From: Clostridiales bacterium
Lineage (GTDB): Bacteria; Bacillota; Clostridia; Christensenellales; UBA1242
Length of the DNA: 59,607 bases
Direction: 5' to 3'
Assembly: GCA_015055905.1 (NCBI GenBank)
Contig: SVHI01000007.1
Coordinates: forward strand, 1-59,607
Shown: one piece after another, positions 17,590 through 27,034 of the stretch
Layout: each line of letters starts with the position of its first letter
Numbering within the stretch: the first letter of the stretch is position 1
Program-made: the position numbers and the translations under genes
Notes under the pieces: model-generated
Database searches by the model: none
Told to the model about the DNA's origin: nothing
Seen by the model: only the letters and a program-made list of their open reading frames with translations

Positions 17590-18498
17590 TTGAAAAATCT
17601 TTTACCAACTTGGCTTTATTTGGCGATTTCAAAGGAGTTTCCTGAGGAATATGTTTATGAATTAAGAGTGAGATTAAATAAGCCTCTACTCATTAATTTT
17701 AAGGGCAGACCCTATGAATTAATAATAAATGACGGGACATCAAATGAGCCATATATTGCAAGTAGTGACCTGATTTCATATATAGTGTCGGTGGCAACCA
17801 AACAATCGCTCTATGCTTATGCTGAACAAATCAAAAAAGGCTATATCTCAACTGATAATGGGGTTAGAATTGGGCTTTGTGGGACGGGTGTTTACAACGA
17901 TGAGAATTTGTCAATGTTAAAACAAATAACATCATTAAACATTAGATTTGGACATAAAATTTATGGTTGCTCAAAAGATATAATAAAGTTTGTTTTGGAC
18001 GGCGACACGGTAAAAAATACTTTGATAATTTCTCCGCCAGGTGCTGGAAAAACAACCTTGCTTAGAGATTTGATTTTTAAACTTTCAAATGAATTTTGTA
18101 TTCAAAATATCTTAGTTGTTGATGAGAGATTTGAACTTGCAGGGCTCGCTCAAGAGTTTGATTTGGGAAAGAATGTTGATGTGATTAGTGGAACGAATAA
18201 AAAATTTGCTTTCACTGACGGGCTTAAGGTTATGAATCCAAGCATTATTGTTGCAGACGAAATTGCGGACGAAGAAGATATTGAGTCGATAAAATCGGCA
18301 TCAAAATCTGGGGTTAAGGTTATTGCAACGGCGCACGCAAAAAATATTGAAGAATTAAACAAACGCAAAAACTTTGAGAATTTTGTTGGTGGTTTTTTTG
18401 AAAGGGTTGTTGTGCTCTCAAAAAGAAATGGAGTTGGAACGATTGAAGGGGTGTTTACACCGTCTGGAAAATGTGTTTTTGTTCCTTATCTAATATGA
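17590..18498 (+). CDS. spoIIIAA: stage III sporulation protein AA (ATPase)
   Basis: SPPGAGKTTLLRDL Walker A; VRIGLCGTGVY; first gene of an 8-gene spoIIIA cluster; TTG start. Confidence 0.92.
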   Translation: MKNLLPTWLYLAISKEFPEEYVYELRVRLNKPLLINFKGRPYELIINDGTSNEPYIASSDLISYIVSVATKQSLYAYAEQIKKGYISTDNGVRIGLCGTGVYNDENLSMLKQITSLNIRFGHKIYGCSKDIIKFVLDGDTVKNTLIISPPGAGKTTLLRDLIFKLSNEFCIQNILVVDERFELAGLAQEFDLGKNVDVISGTNKKFAFTDGLKVMNPSIIVADEIADEEDIESIKSASKSGVKVIATAHAKNIEELNKRKNFENFVGGFFERVVVLSKRNGVGTIEGVFTPSGKCVFVPYLI

Positions 18499-18980
18499 AA
18501 AAATTTATTGTAGTTTTTCTGGTTTTGATGTTTTGTTATATTGGATATTTGATAAAAGAAAAGTATAAAAACCAAAAATTAATTTTAGAAGAAATTAAAA
18601 ATTTTGTTGAGTTCTTTAGGTCAAACATAATGGTTTTAAAGACTAGTGTTTTGGATATTGTTTATTCTTATAAAAACATTCAAAATAATAAAAACGCACT
18701 TTCTTTTAAAATGTTTCAAAATAACGAAAATCTATTTAAATTTAACGAAAATTTTGCAAATAGATATATTTATGATGAAAAATTAATGGTTTATATAAGG
18801 AATTATTTTGAAGATTTTGGGTTGAAGACACATTGTTACGAACTTGAAAAAACGGATAATTTTTTGTTGCTTTTAAACGACTCTATTCAAAAAACAACAG
18901 AAGAGATAAAAATGAAAGGTGACCTTTGGTTTAAATTATTTGTGGCTATTGGTCTTGTTATTGCGATTGTGATTTGGTGA
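18495..18980 (+). CDS. spoIIIAB: stage III sporulation protein AB
   Basis: position, ATGA overlap with spoIIIAA, N- and C-terminal TM helices. Confidence 0.75.
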   Translation: MKKFIVVFLVLMFCYIGYLIKEKYKNQKLILEEIKNFVEFFRSNIMVLKTSVLDIVYSYKNIQNNKNALSFKMFQNNENLFKFNENFANRYIYDEKLMVYIRNYFEDFGLKTHCYELEKTDNFLLLLNDSIQKTTEEIKMKGDLWFKLFVAIGLVIAIVIW

Positions 18981-18984
18981 GAAA

Positions 18985-19182
18985 ATGGGTATATCGGTTT
19001 TGTTTAAAATTGCTGCGATTGGAATACTTACAATAGTGGTGAGTCAGTTGTTTCAACACCAAGGAAAAGGTGACCTTGCAACGCTTTCAAGTCTTGCGGG
19101 ATTAGTTGTTGTTTTGGCAATAGTTTTATCGATGGTTAGTGATTTATTTGACACAATAAAGACATTATTTGAACTTTATTAA
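18985..19182 (+). CDS. spoIIIAC: stage III sporulation protein AC
   Basis: 65 aa; FKIAAIGILTIVVSQLFQHQGKGDLATLSSLAGLVVVL. Confidence 0.92.
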   Translation: MGISVLFKIAAIGILTIVVSQLFQHQGKGDLATLSSLAGLVVVLAIVLSMVSDLFDTIKTLFELY

Positions 19183-19193
19183 AAACGCAAAGT

Positions 19194-19583
19194 GTGGTGA
19201 AAAATATGATAAAAATAGTTGCAATATCGATAATTACAGTGTTTTTATCATCGATAGTTAAACAGAAAAATAGTGAGTTTGCAACCATAATTAATGTTTG
19301 TGGTGGCGTGCTAATATTTATGTCTGTTTATGAAATGTTTGAAGAAATTATGAATTTTTTTATTGCTTCAAGCGATGAACTTTTAATTGATTCTAGTATA
19401 ATCAAACTTGCTATAAAGATTATTGGTGTTGGATATATTACAGAATTTACTGCTGACATTGCTGAAGATTTTGGCAATAAAAATGTATCTTCAAAAGTTG
19501 TTTTTGGAGGAAAGGTTATTGTATGTGGAATGACTCTTCCAATAATAAAAAAGTTGTTTTCATTGCTATTTTCATTCTGTTAG
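19194..19583 (+). CDS. spoIIIAD: stage III sporulation protein AD
   Basis: two-TM protein with KIIGVGYITEFTADIAEDFG motif. Confidence 0.92.
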   Translation: MVKNMIKIVAISIITVFLSSIVKQKNSEFATIINVCGGVLIFMSVYEMFEEIMNFFIASSDELLIDSSIIKLAIKIIGVGYITEFTADIAEDFGNKNVSSKVVFGGKVIVCGMTLPIIKKLFSLLFSFC

Positions 19584-20713
19584 TTTTTGGTTTTGTTTTT
19601 ACTAAAAACATACCTGTGGCAATGGCACAAAATGATGACCCTGCTATTGAACTTGAGCAGTGGACTGAAGATGTTTTATCAAAAACTGATACTGATAGTT
19701 TAGATGAGTTTTTGCCTGAAGAATCATTTGTTCAAATGTTTTCTTTTAAAGAGTTTGCAAGGTCTGTTTTGTCTGGCGAATACTTGGCTGATTATGATTC
19801 TGTTTTTGAGTTTGTAAAAGATGCTTTTTTAACAAATTTTAAAAAAAATTTGCGGTTTTTTGTGTATTTGTTTGTATGCGTTGTGATTTATGAGATATTT
19901 AAAAATTTCTGCGCAGATAAATACATTGAGGTTAAAAAGAATGTAAAAATTATATTTTGTTTTTTGTTTTGTGTTATTTTACTTTCTTCATTTAAAACAT
20001 ACTATGATGAGATAAGTGGTTTTGTTGATGGTGTGTTTAATTTTACTGCAATACTTTTTCCCATTTTAGTTGGGCTTGTCACGATGTCTGGTGCGGCAAC
20101 TTCAGCATCTGTTTATAGTTCATTTTCAATTTTTATTTTAAACACTGGCTCATATATTATTAGATTTGTTTTAATGTCGAGTGCAATTTCAATATTCATT
20201 TTGTCGCTCTTTGGTTCGATATTAAAAAACAAAAGATTCGATAGGGTGTGTGAAATTGTTAAGTTGATTTTCAAGTATGTTGTTGTTTTATTCTTTTCAG
20301 TCTTTGGACTTTTGTCTTTTGTGAATGTGGTTTCAACATCTTCAAGAGATGGGCTTAATTTGAAACTTACAAAGTATGCAATCAAAAATTATATACCAGT
20401 TCTTGGAGGTTATATTAGCGAGGGTTTTGACTTTCTAAAGGGTTGTTCGATTTTGGTAAAAAATGCCTTTGGTTTTTGCTCGGTTTTGATTTTGATTTCA
20501 ATGGCTATTTCTCCACTTTTGCTAACACTTGTTTTTGTGTTTGGATTTAAAATTTTATCTGCGCTAACTGGTTATGTTGGAGAAGGTGTTTTTTCGGATA
20601 TGTTCAATGATGTGTCAAAAGCATATTCAAATTTTTTGACAATAATAATTGGTTTGTTTTTGATTATGTTTATTTTCATTTTCTTGATGATAATGTCTGT
20701 TTGGGTGGTTTGA
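19523..20713 (+). CDS. spoIIIAE: stage III sporulation protein AE
   Basis: signal peptide plus multi-TM 396 aa protein in operon position; LLVGLVTMSGAATSASVYSS-like region. Confidence 0.88.
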   Translation: MWNDSSNNKKVVFIAIFILLVFGFVFTKNIPVAMAQNDDPAIELEQWTEDVLSKTDTDSLDEFLPEESFVQMFSFKEFARSVLSGEYLADYDSVFEFVKDAFLTNFKKNLRFFVYLFVCVVIYEIFKNFCADKYIEVKKNVKIIFCFLFCVILLSSFKTYYDEISGFVDGVFNFTAILFPILVGLVTMSGAATSASVYSSFSIFILNTGSYIIRFVLMSSAISIFILSLFGSILKNKRFDRVCEIVKLIFKYVVVLFFSVFGLLSFVNVVSTSSRDGLNLKLTKYAIKNYIPVLGGYISEGFDFLKGCSILVKNAFGFCSVLILISMAISPLLLTLVFVFGFKILSALTGYVGEGVFSDMFNDVSKAYSNFLTIIIGLFLIMFIFIFLMIMSVWVV

Positions 20714-20871
20714 TGCTTATAAAAATTAGCGTGATGTTTATAGTGATTAATTTGATTTTTGAAGTGTTCGAAACTGTTTTTCCAATGTCGAGAATGAATG
20801 GATTTGTTAAGTCGTTTGTTGGGGTTGTGTTTTTATATATTGTTTGTTTAAAATTGCTTGAATTTATATAA
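20713..20871 (+). CDS. spoIIIAF: stage III sporulation protein AF, reduced to ~52 aa (TM part only)
   Basis: MLIKISVMFIVINLIFEVFETVFPMSRMNGFVKSFVGVVFLYIVCLKLLEFI* between spoIIIAE (1-nt overlap) and spoIIIAG. Confidence 0.65.
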   Translation: MLIKISVMFIVINLIFEVFETVFPMSRMNGFVKSFVGVVFLYIVCLKLLEFI

Positions 20872-20902
20872 AAAATACAACTTTGAGTGAGATTTGTTAT
20901 TT

Positions 20903-21454
20903 ATGAAAATTAAGAGTTATTTTGTAAAAATAAAAGAAAATATTGCAAAATTATACAATAAAAATAAAAAATTATTATTTTCAATCATTGCTCTTTTTGT
21001 TGTGATTGTTGGTTATTTATTTTTCTCTTTTGGTGAAAAAGAAAATAAAAATGAACAATTAATTAATGATGATATTCAGTTGCAAGATTTATCTTGTTAT
21101 GAAGATTTTTTGGAAAAAAAACTTGAAACAATTTTGCTTGAAATTGATGAGGTGACTTCGGCAGATGTTATGGTTGTTTGTGATTCGTCGTATGTTTATC
21201 ATTACTTAAAAAATGTTTCGGTGACAGAATCTGGAGCAAGCGAAAATGGAACAAAAACTATAACTGAAGAAGTTGTTTTTGAAAAAGAAGGTTCAAATTC
21301 AAAACCAGTTTTAGAGAGATTTGATATGCCAAAAGTTGTTGGTGTTATGGTTGTTGTGAGCGGTGTTTCGCCGTCGACAAAATTATCTATTATCAGTTCT
21401 ATTTCTGTTGTTCTAAATGTGAGCAGTGAATGCATAAGTATTGTAGTAGACTAG
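20903..21454 (+). CDS. spoIIIAG: stage III sporulation protein AG
   Basis: N-terminal TM, YEDFLEKKLETILLEIDEV..ADVMVV..; PKVVGVMVVVSGVSPSTKLSIISSISVVLNV. Confidence 0.88.
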   Translation: MKIKSYFVKIKENIAKLYNKNKKLLFSIIALFVVIVGYLFFSFGEKENKNEQLINDDIQLQDLSCYEDFLEKKLETILLEIDEVTSADVMVVCDSSYVYHYLKNVSVTESGASENGTKTITEEVVFEKEGSNSKPVLERFDMPKVVGVMVVVSGVSPSTKLSIISSISVVLNVSSECISIVVD

Positions 21455-21467
21455 CGGGGGAAAGTTT

Positions 21468-21968
21468 ATGAAGATTTTTTATTTTAAGGAGGATAATTCA
21501 GTGCTTACAAAAAAGAAAAAGATTTTTATTATTTTTGGAATGGTTGCTCTTTTGGTTGTGACTGGTTGCTTGAATTTATTTTTAAACAAGGAAGAGATTG
21601 AGCTTCAACAAACAACTTCGTCACAAATGAGTTTGCTTACAAGTTATAGAGCAAGCAAACTTGAAACAAGAAATTCAATGCTTGAAATTTATGATTCGAT
21701 TATTGCAACCTCTACTGACAAAGAACAAATTATTGAGACCAACGCTTTGATTTCTGACCTTGCAGGAAGAATGGAACAAGAGACCGTTTTAGAGGGAATG
21801 ATTATGGCGTCAGGTTATGAAGATGTTGTTGTGACTAACAGCGATGATAACTATACTGTTATGGTTAAGTCGAACGGACTGACTTCCGACGACGTTGCTA
21901 AAATCTTGGGAATTCTTGTTAAGGAAACCGGGGTTTCTGCAACAAATGTGAAAATTTCTTCAGTGTAA
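21468..21968 (+). CDS. spoIIIAH: stage III sporulation protein AH
   Basis: single TM; KEQIIETNALISDLAGRMEQETVLEGMIMASGYEDVVV; ring-building-motif-like domain. Confidence 0.88.
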   Translation: MKIFYFKEDNSVLTKKKKIFIIFGMVALLVVTGCLNLFLNKEEIELQQTTSSQMSLLTSYRASKLETRNSMLEIYDSIIATSTDKEQIIETNALISDLAGRMEQETVLEGMIMASGYEDVVVTNSDDNYTVMVKSNGLTSDDVAKILGILVKETGVSATNVKISSV

Positions 21969-21970
21969 TA

Positions 21971-21998
21971 AAAGGGCGGAAAATTTTCTGCCTTTTTT
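21971..21998 (+). terminator. Rho-independent terminator
   Basis: AAAGGGCGGAAAATTTTCTGCCTTTTTT. Confidence 0.7.
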
Positions 21999-22095
21999 CT
22001 TTGCTGTTATTTAGGATATTTATTTTATAAATATAAATTGATTTTGAAAAATCTTTATGCTATAATCAAAATATTATAAGACTGGGAGAGTATGT

Positions 22096-22488
22096 ATGGC
22101 AAAAAAAGTTAAAGTTATCATTGAAAATGAAGACGAGACAAAAGACAATGTAACATACAAAAAACACGTTGTTATGAGTATTGTTTCTCTTGCAACTCAA
22201 GAAATCAATGGTATTGCTTCAATTAGCAGAAAGTCGGTTTCTATGATTAGAAGTGCGCTTAGCAAAAATATTAATCGTGGAATCATTGTTGATTTTAATA
22301 ACAACAATGCCAAGATTGACGTTTTTGTTAATGTTAAGTTTGGTTTTTCTGTTAAAGATGTTGCGTTCCGCGTTCAAGAAAACATTAAAGCTAGCGTTGA
22401 GTCTATGACCGAATATAAAGTTGAAAGCGTTAACGTTCACGTTGTTGGAGTTAACTTTAGTGAAGTTGAAAGCGATTTTGTAAGCTAA
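22096..22488 (+). CDS. Asp23/Gls24 family envelope stress protein
   Basis: VVMSIVSLATQEINGIASIS...VDVFVNVKFGFSVKDVAFRVQENIKASVESMT. Confidence 0.88.
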   Translation: MAKKVKVIIENEDETKDNVTYKKHVVMSIVSLATQEINGIASISRKSVSMIRSALSKNINRGIIVDFNNNNAKIDVFVNVKFGFSVKDVAFRVQENIKASVESMTEYKVESVNVHVVGVNFSEVESDFVS

Positions 22489-22513
22489 TATTTTTGATTG
22501 GGTTTTTTAGAGA

Positions 22514-23476
22514 ATGGAAAATTTAACGAATGAACAAATTATTGATATAATCAATTTTTATAATCAGTGTGGGATTGCCGAAGAGATATATTTATCTAAA
22601 GATGGTGCCCTTGATTTGTTCACTCTTTTAAAAATTAAGCCAGAGTTTGATGACGACGGAAATAGAATTTTGACACCTTATGAGCTTTTGGAGGTTGTTC
22701 CAAAATTTAGGGGAGCAGAAGAAGTTCCTATCGTTTTTGCAATCAAGCATAAAGTCTCAAAGGTTGCTCACGGGCTTTCGGGAGAGTTTGTTTATGGCGG
22801 AGAGAAAAAACAAGACTCAATGGAAATTTTAAACAAATTCAAAAAAGACTACTTTAATGCGATGGCTGTGGGAAACTTAAGTGAGGCTCAAAGAACTTTT
22901 GACCTCATTGATAAACTGACTGGCGGAAACGCAGAAGATGTTATTGGTGTTAACTATAACTACGAGATGTTTTATGCAAAAATGAAAAGGCAACTTTTGA
23001 TTGACTTGTTTGCAAACTTCCTTATCTTGAGAATAATGAACAGAAAGTCTCAAGTGAAGGAGGGAATTGTTAAGGTTGACAAACTTTATAAAGAATTTGT
23101 GGAATCACAAACAAAACAAGATTCGATTGTTGCGGATATTGCAGGATTTCAAATTGGGGCTCCTGTTATTGATAACATTGAACTTGAACTTGATGAAGAC
23201 GAACTTGAAAATGATGAAGACTCAAAAAAGACGACAGTTTCAGTTGAAAAGTTCAATGAAAATGTTGCAAAGCAAACCCAAGAGGCTGTGGTTCAAAAGA
23301 CCATTACTGAAAATGTTACATCGTTCATAAAAGAACGTGTTGAGAAAAAAATTAAAAATGTTGGCTCTAGTATTTTTGATATGTTTGCTGAGCAAAATAA
23401 AGAGAAAACTGAAGAAGAAAAATCTGCTGAGGTTAATGAACCTGAAAAACCTATTGCGGTTTTAGAAAGCGACTAA
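22514..23476 (+). CDS. hypothetical protein (320 aa, acidic C-terminus)
   Basis: intact ORF between asp23 and nusB; no family recognised. Confidence 0.8.
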   Translation: MENLTNEQIIDIINFYNQCGIAEEIYLSKDGALDLFTLLKIKPEFDDDGNRILTPYELLEVVPKFRGAEEVPIVFAIKHKVSKVAHGLSGEFVYGGEKKQDSMEILNKFKKDYFNAMAVGNLSEAQRTFDLIDKLTGGNAEDVIGVNYNYEMFYAKMKRQLLIDLFANFLILRIMNRKSQVKEGIVKVDKLYKEFVESQTKQDSIVADIAGFQIGAPVIDNIELELDEDELENDEDSKKTTVSVEKFNENVAKQTQEAVVQKTITENVTSFIKERVEKKIKNVGSSIFDMFAEQNKEKTEEEKSAEVNEPEKPIAVLESD

Positions 23477-23491
23477 TTATGGAGAAAATTT

Positions 23492-23878
23492 ATGAGTAGA
23501 AGAGATGCGAGAGATATTGGTTTTAAACTTATATTCTCATACACTTTTGATAAAGAAGAAAATAATGATGTTCTTGAAGAATATCTTGCTACTGTTGATG
23601 CTGACGATGGCGCTTATATTAGAGAAGTTTATAAGGGTGTTGTTAGTCATTACGACGAAATTTTGGAAGAGATTGGAAAGTATGCTGAGGGCTTTGAAAC
23701 CGAAAGAATTTATAAGGTTGACCTTGCAATTTTAATCTTGGCTGTTTATGAAATTAAATTTATGAGCGACATTCCATTTAAGGTTAGTGTTGACGAGGCT
23801 GTGAATATTGCAAATAAATATTCAACCGCAAAAAGTGGAAAGTTTATCAATGGTATCTTGTCAAAGTTTGCGAGGTAA
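23492..23878 (+). CDS. nusB: transcription antitermination factor NusB
   Basis: SRRDARDIGFKLIFSY...DLAILILAVYEIKFMSDIPFKVSVDEAVNIANKYSTAKSGKFINGIL. Confidence 0.95.
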   Translation: MSRRDARDIGFKLIFSYTFDKEENNDVLEEYLATVDADDGAYIREVYKGVVSHYDEILEEIGKYAEGFETERIYKVDLAILILAVYEIKFMSDIPFKVSVDEAVNIANKYSTAKSGKFINGILSKFAR

Positions 23879-23880
23879 AA

Positions 23881-25068
23881 ATGAAAACTTTGACCTTATC
23901 AATTTTGCAATTCAACAACTTTGTGAAAAGAATCCTTGATGCCGAGGATTTTTTGTCAAACATAAGCGTTTTTGGTGAGGTTACAAATTTTAAAGTTTCG
24001 GGAGGCAATGCATACTTTGATTTGAAAGACGAAAATGCAATGCTTTCGTGTGTTAAGTTTGATGCTAGCACGCTCAATATAAAAAATGGTGACCTTATCA
24101 CCGTTTTTGGAAAGGTTAACTTTTATGTTAAGTCGGGAAGATTGAACTTTATTGTGTCAAGAGCCGAGGCTTATGGGCTTGGTGCGTTATATCAAAACTT
24201 TTTGATGCTTAAACAAAAGCTCGAAACAGAGGGGCTCTTTAGAGAAGAAATCAAAAAAGAAATCCCTAAGTTTTCAAAGAGAATTGGTGTTGTGACAAGC
24301 GAGACAGGTGCGGTTATTCGTGATATTATCAATGTTACAAGAAGTAAAAACCCATACACAGACATTGTTGTTTATCCGTCAAAAGTTCAAGGTGTTGGCG
24401 CTGAAGACGAACTTGTTTCAGGCATTGAATATTTCAACTCGAGAGACGATATTGATGTTATTATTGTTGCTCGTGGTGGTGGTTCACTTGAAGACCTTTC
24501 GCCATTTAATACTGAAAAAATTGTTAGGGGAATTTATAGGTCAAACCTGCCTGTGATTTCTGCGGTTGGTCACGAAACAGATTTTACACTTTGTGACTTT
24601 GCAGCAGACCTAAGGGTTCCAACTCCGTCAGTGGCTGCGGAAGTTGCTGTTTTTGATTATTTTGAGCAGATTGAAAATATTGATGTGACTAATAAAAACA
24701 TTTATTATTTCATAACAAAAAAACTTGAGGAAGATAAGAAAGATTTGCTTGGACTAGAAAGTTTTATTTCAAGCAATTTAAAAGTAAAGATAGTTAAGGC
24801 TAAAACAGACATAGCGCTCAAGATAAAAGACATTGAAAAGATTGTTGAAAATAAAGTTTTGAACAGTAAAAACAGGCTTGAAAATATGATTTCAATGGTT
24901 TCAAAACTTAGTCCACTTGAAGTTTTAAAACGAGGCTTTGCGGTTGTTGAAAAAAGTCAAAAACGTGTGACAAGCGTAAAGGAAGTTGCAGTTGGTGACG
25001 ATGTTGTTTTGAGGCTTGATGACGGAAAGGCTGTGGCTGAAATTAAAAATATTAGTGAGGATAAATAA
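23881..25068 (+). CDS. xseA: exodeoxyribonuclease VII large subunit
   Basis: GVVTSETGAVIRDIINV; VIIVARGGGSLEDLSPFN; SAVGHETDFTLCDF. Confidence 0.97.
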   Translation: MKTLTLSILQFNNFVKRILDAEDFLSNISVFGEVTNFKVSGGNAYFDLKDENAMLSCVKFDASTLNIKNGDLITVFGKVNFYVKSGRLNFIVSRAEAYGLGALYQNFLMLKQKLETEGLFREEIKKEIPKFSKRIGVVTSETGAVIRDIINVTRSKNPYTDIVVYPSKVQGVGAEDELVSGIEYFNSRDDIDVIIVARGGGSLEDLSPFNTEKIVRGIYRSNLPVISAVGHETDFTLCDFAADLRVPTPSVAAEVAVFDYFEQIENIDVTNKNIYYFITKKLEEDKKDLLGLESFISSNLKVKIVKAKTDIALKIKDIEKIVENKVLNSKNRLENMISMVSKLSPLEVLKRGFAVVEKSQKRVTSVKEVAVGDDVVLRLDDGKAVAEIKNISEDK

Positions 25069-25284
25069 ATGACATTTGAAGAATCATACGAAAAACTTGT
25101 GAAAATTAAAGATTCTTTAGAGAATCCTGAAACAACCTTAGATGAATCTATAAAACTTTATGAAGAAAGCGTTAAGCACACAAAAACTTGTTTAGATTTG
25201 CTTAGCGAAACTGAAGGAAAAATTTCAGTTATCAAAGCTGAGGTTGATAAACTTATTGAAAAACCATTAGATATTCAGGAGTAG
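25069..25284 (+). CDS. xseB: exodeoxyribonuclease VII small subunit
   Basis: 71 aa; FEESYEKLVKIKDSLENPETTLDESIKLYEESV. Confidence 0.93.
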   Translation: MTFEESYEKLVKIKDSLENPETTLDESIKLYEESVKHTKTCLDLLSETEGKISVIKAEVDKLIEKPLDIQE

Positions 25285-25287
25285 AAT

Positions 25288-26979
25288 ATGCTTCAAAGTT
25301 TAACTATAAAAAACATTGCGCTTATTGATAATCTTACCATTGAACTTGGAAACGGGTTCAATGTTTTGACTGGTGAAACTGGTGCGGGAAAATCACTTAT
25401 TATTGATTCTCTCGCGCTTTTACTTGGCGAAAAAGCCGATAAGAGTTTGATTGCTTATGGTGAAAACTTTGCAAGCGTTGAGGCGGTTTTTACAACAGAC
25501 TCAGAAGAGATTTTGTCAAGGCTTGAAGAATTTGGCTTGGATAGAGAAAACACAATCATTATTTACAGGAAACTTTCAACTGACGGAAAGAACGAGTGCA
25601 GAGTTAATGGCAAGTCGTTTACACTTTCAATGTTAAAGGCAATAACTTCGCCGCTTATGGATTTGCACGGACAGTTCCAACATCAAGAACTCTTGAAAGA
25701 AAGTGTTCAACTTTCAACACTTGATGAGTTTGGAGGCTATGAAATTAAGCCAGTAAAACATCAATTCAAAGAACTATTTTTTAGACTTAAACAAATCAAA
25801 AAACAACTTTCAGGGTTCAACTTTGACAGCAAAGACAGAGAGAAACTTTTGGATATGTATTCGTTCCAAATTAACGAAATTGAAGAGGCTCATTTTGTTT
25901 CAGGCGAAGAGGAAGAACTCAAAGAGTTTAGAATGAAAGTTTTAAACCAAGAAAGACTTGCTGGTTCATTTGACAGAATGAAATCAATCTTAGATTCTGG
26001 TGGAATGGGTCAAGGTGTTGCCGAACAAATCAAAAGGCTTGAAAGAGAGGCTATGGACGTTGTTAAATATCTTCCAGAGCAGAACTCTATTTTGGAGAGA
26101 ATTTCTTCACTTAGATATGAAATTGAGGATATTAAAGAAACTGTTGACGAGGCAAGTGACGGGCTTTATTTTGACGAGTTCACTGCACAAGAAAATGAAA
26201 GAAGACTTGACCTTTTGTCTTCACTGAAAAAGAAATATGGTTCAAGCATTGATGAAATTAATGAGTATTTGGAAAATGTGAAAAAAGAATATGACAAACT
26301 CGTTAATTCAGCTGAGGTTATTGAAAAACTTGAAAAAGAAAAAGACCTTGTTTCAAAAGAACTTTCAGTCAAGGCGTTTGAACTTTCGGCACTTAGAAAA
26401 AAATATGCTGAAGTGTTTGCAGACAAGGTGAAAAAAGAACTTGCAGAGCTATCTATGAAGAATGCAAAGTTTGAAATCAAGTTTGAAACAGTCGACGAAA
26501 ACACTTGTGACGAGACAGGTTTTGACAAGATTGAATTTATGTTCACAGCAAATGCTGGTCAACCACTCAAACCATTAAACAAAGTTGCCAGCGGTGGTGA
26601 AATGAGTAGGTTTATGCTTGCAGTTAAAAATATTACAGCAGATATTGTTTGTGTTGACACAATGATTTTTGACGAAATTGACACAGGAATCAGCGGAGAC
26701 ACAGCAAACAATTTAGCAGTGAAACTTGCAAAGATTGGCACAAATCACCAAGTTATTTGTGTTACACACTTGGCTCAGGTTGCTTGCTTTGGAAAGGAAC
26801 ATTTCTATATTAGCAAGGCAGATGAAAATGGCGTGACAAAAACAAGGCTTTCACATCTTGACAGAGACGGAAGAATTAGTGAAATTGCAAGGCTTATTGG
26901 TGGGGCGATTTCAGACTTTTCAAAGAGCCACGCAAAGCTTATGCTTGAGTCTGGAGAAAATTTTTATAACAATAACTAA
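25288..26979 (+). CDS. recN: DNA repair protein RecN
   Basis: LTIKNIALIDNLTIELGNGFNVLTGETGAGKSLIIDSL; ASGGEMSRFMLAVK; FDEIDTGISG. Confidence 0.97.
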   Translation: MLQSLTIKNIALIDNLTIELGNGFNVLTGETGAGKSLIIDSLALLLGEKADKSLIAYGENFASVEAVFTTDSEEILSRLEEFGLDRENTIIIYRKLSTDGKNECRVNGKSFTLSMLKAITSPLMDLHGQFQHQELLKESVQLSTLDEFGGYEIKPVKHQFKELFFRLKQIKKQLSGFNFDSKDREKLLDMYSFQINEIEEAHFVSGEEEELKEFRMKVLNQERLAGSFDRMKSILDSGGMGQGVAEQIKRLEREAMDVVKYLPEQNSILERISSLRYEIEDIKETVDEASDGLYFDEFTAQENERRLDLLSSLKKKYGSSIDEINEYLENVKKEYDKLVNSAEVIEKLEKEKDLVSKELSVKAFELSALRKKYAEVFADKVKKELAELSMKNAKFEIKFETVDENTCDETGFDKIEFMFTANAGQPLKPLNKVASGGEMSRFMLAVKNITADIVCVDTMIFDEIDTGISGDTANNLAVKLAKIGTNHQVICVTHLAQVACFGKEHFYISKADENGVTKTRLSHLDRDGRISEIARLIGGAISDFSKSHAKLMLESGENFYNNN

Positions 26980-27006
26980 CTTATACATAATTTAATAAAA
27001 AACGCT

Positions 27007-27034
27007 AAAACTACTCTATATGAGTGGTTTTTTT
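27007..27034 (+). terminator. recN terminator overlapping the upstream-most spoIVB start
   Basis: AAAACTACTC-TATAT-GAGTGGTTTTTTT. Confidence 0.65.
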
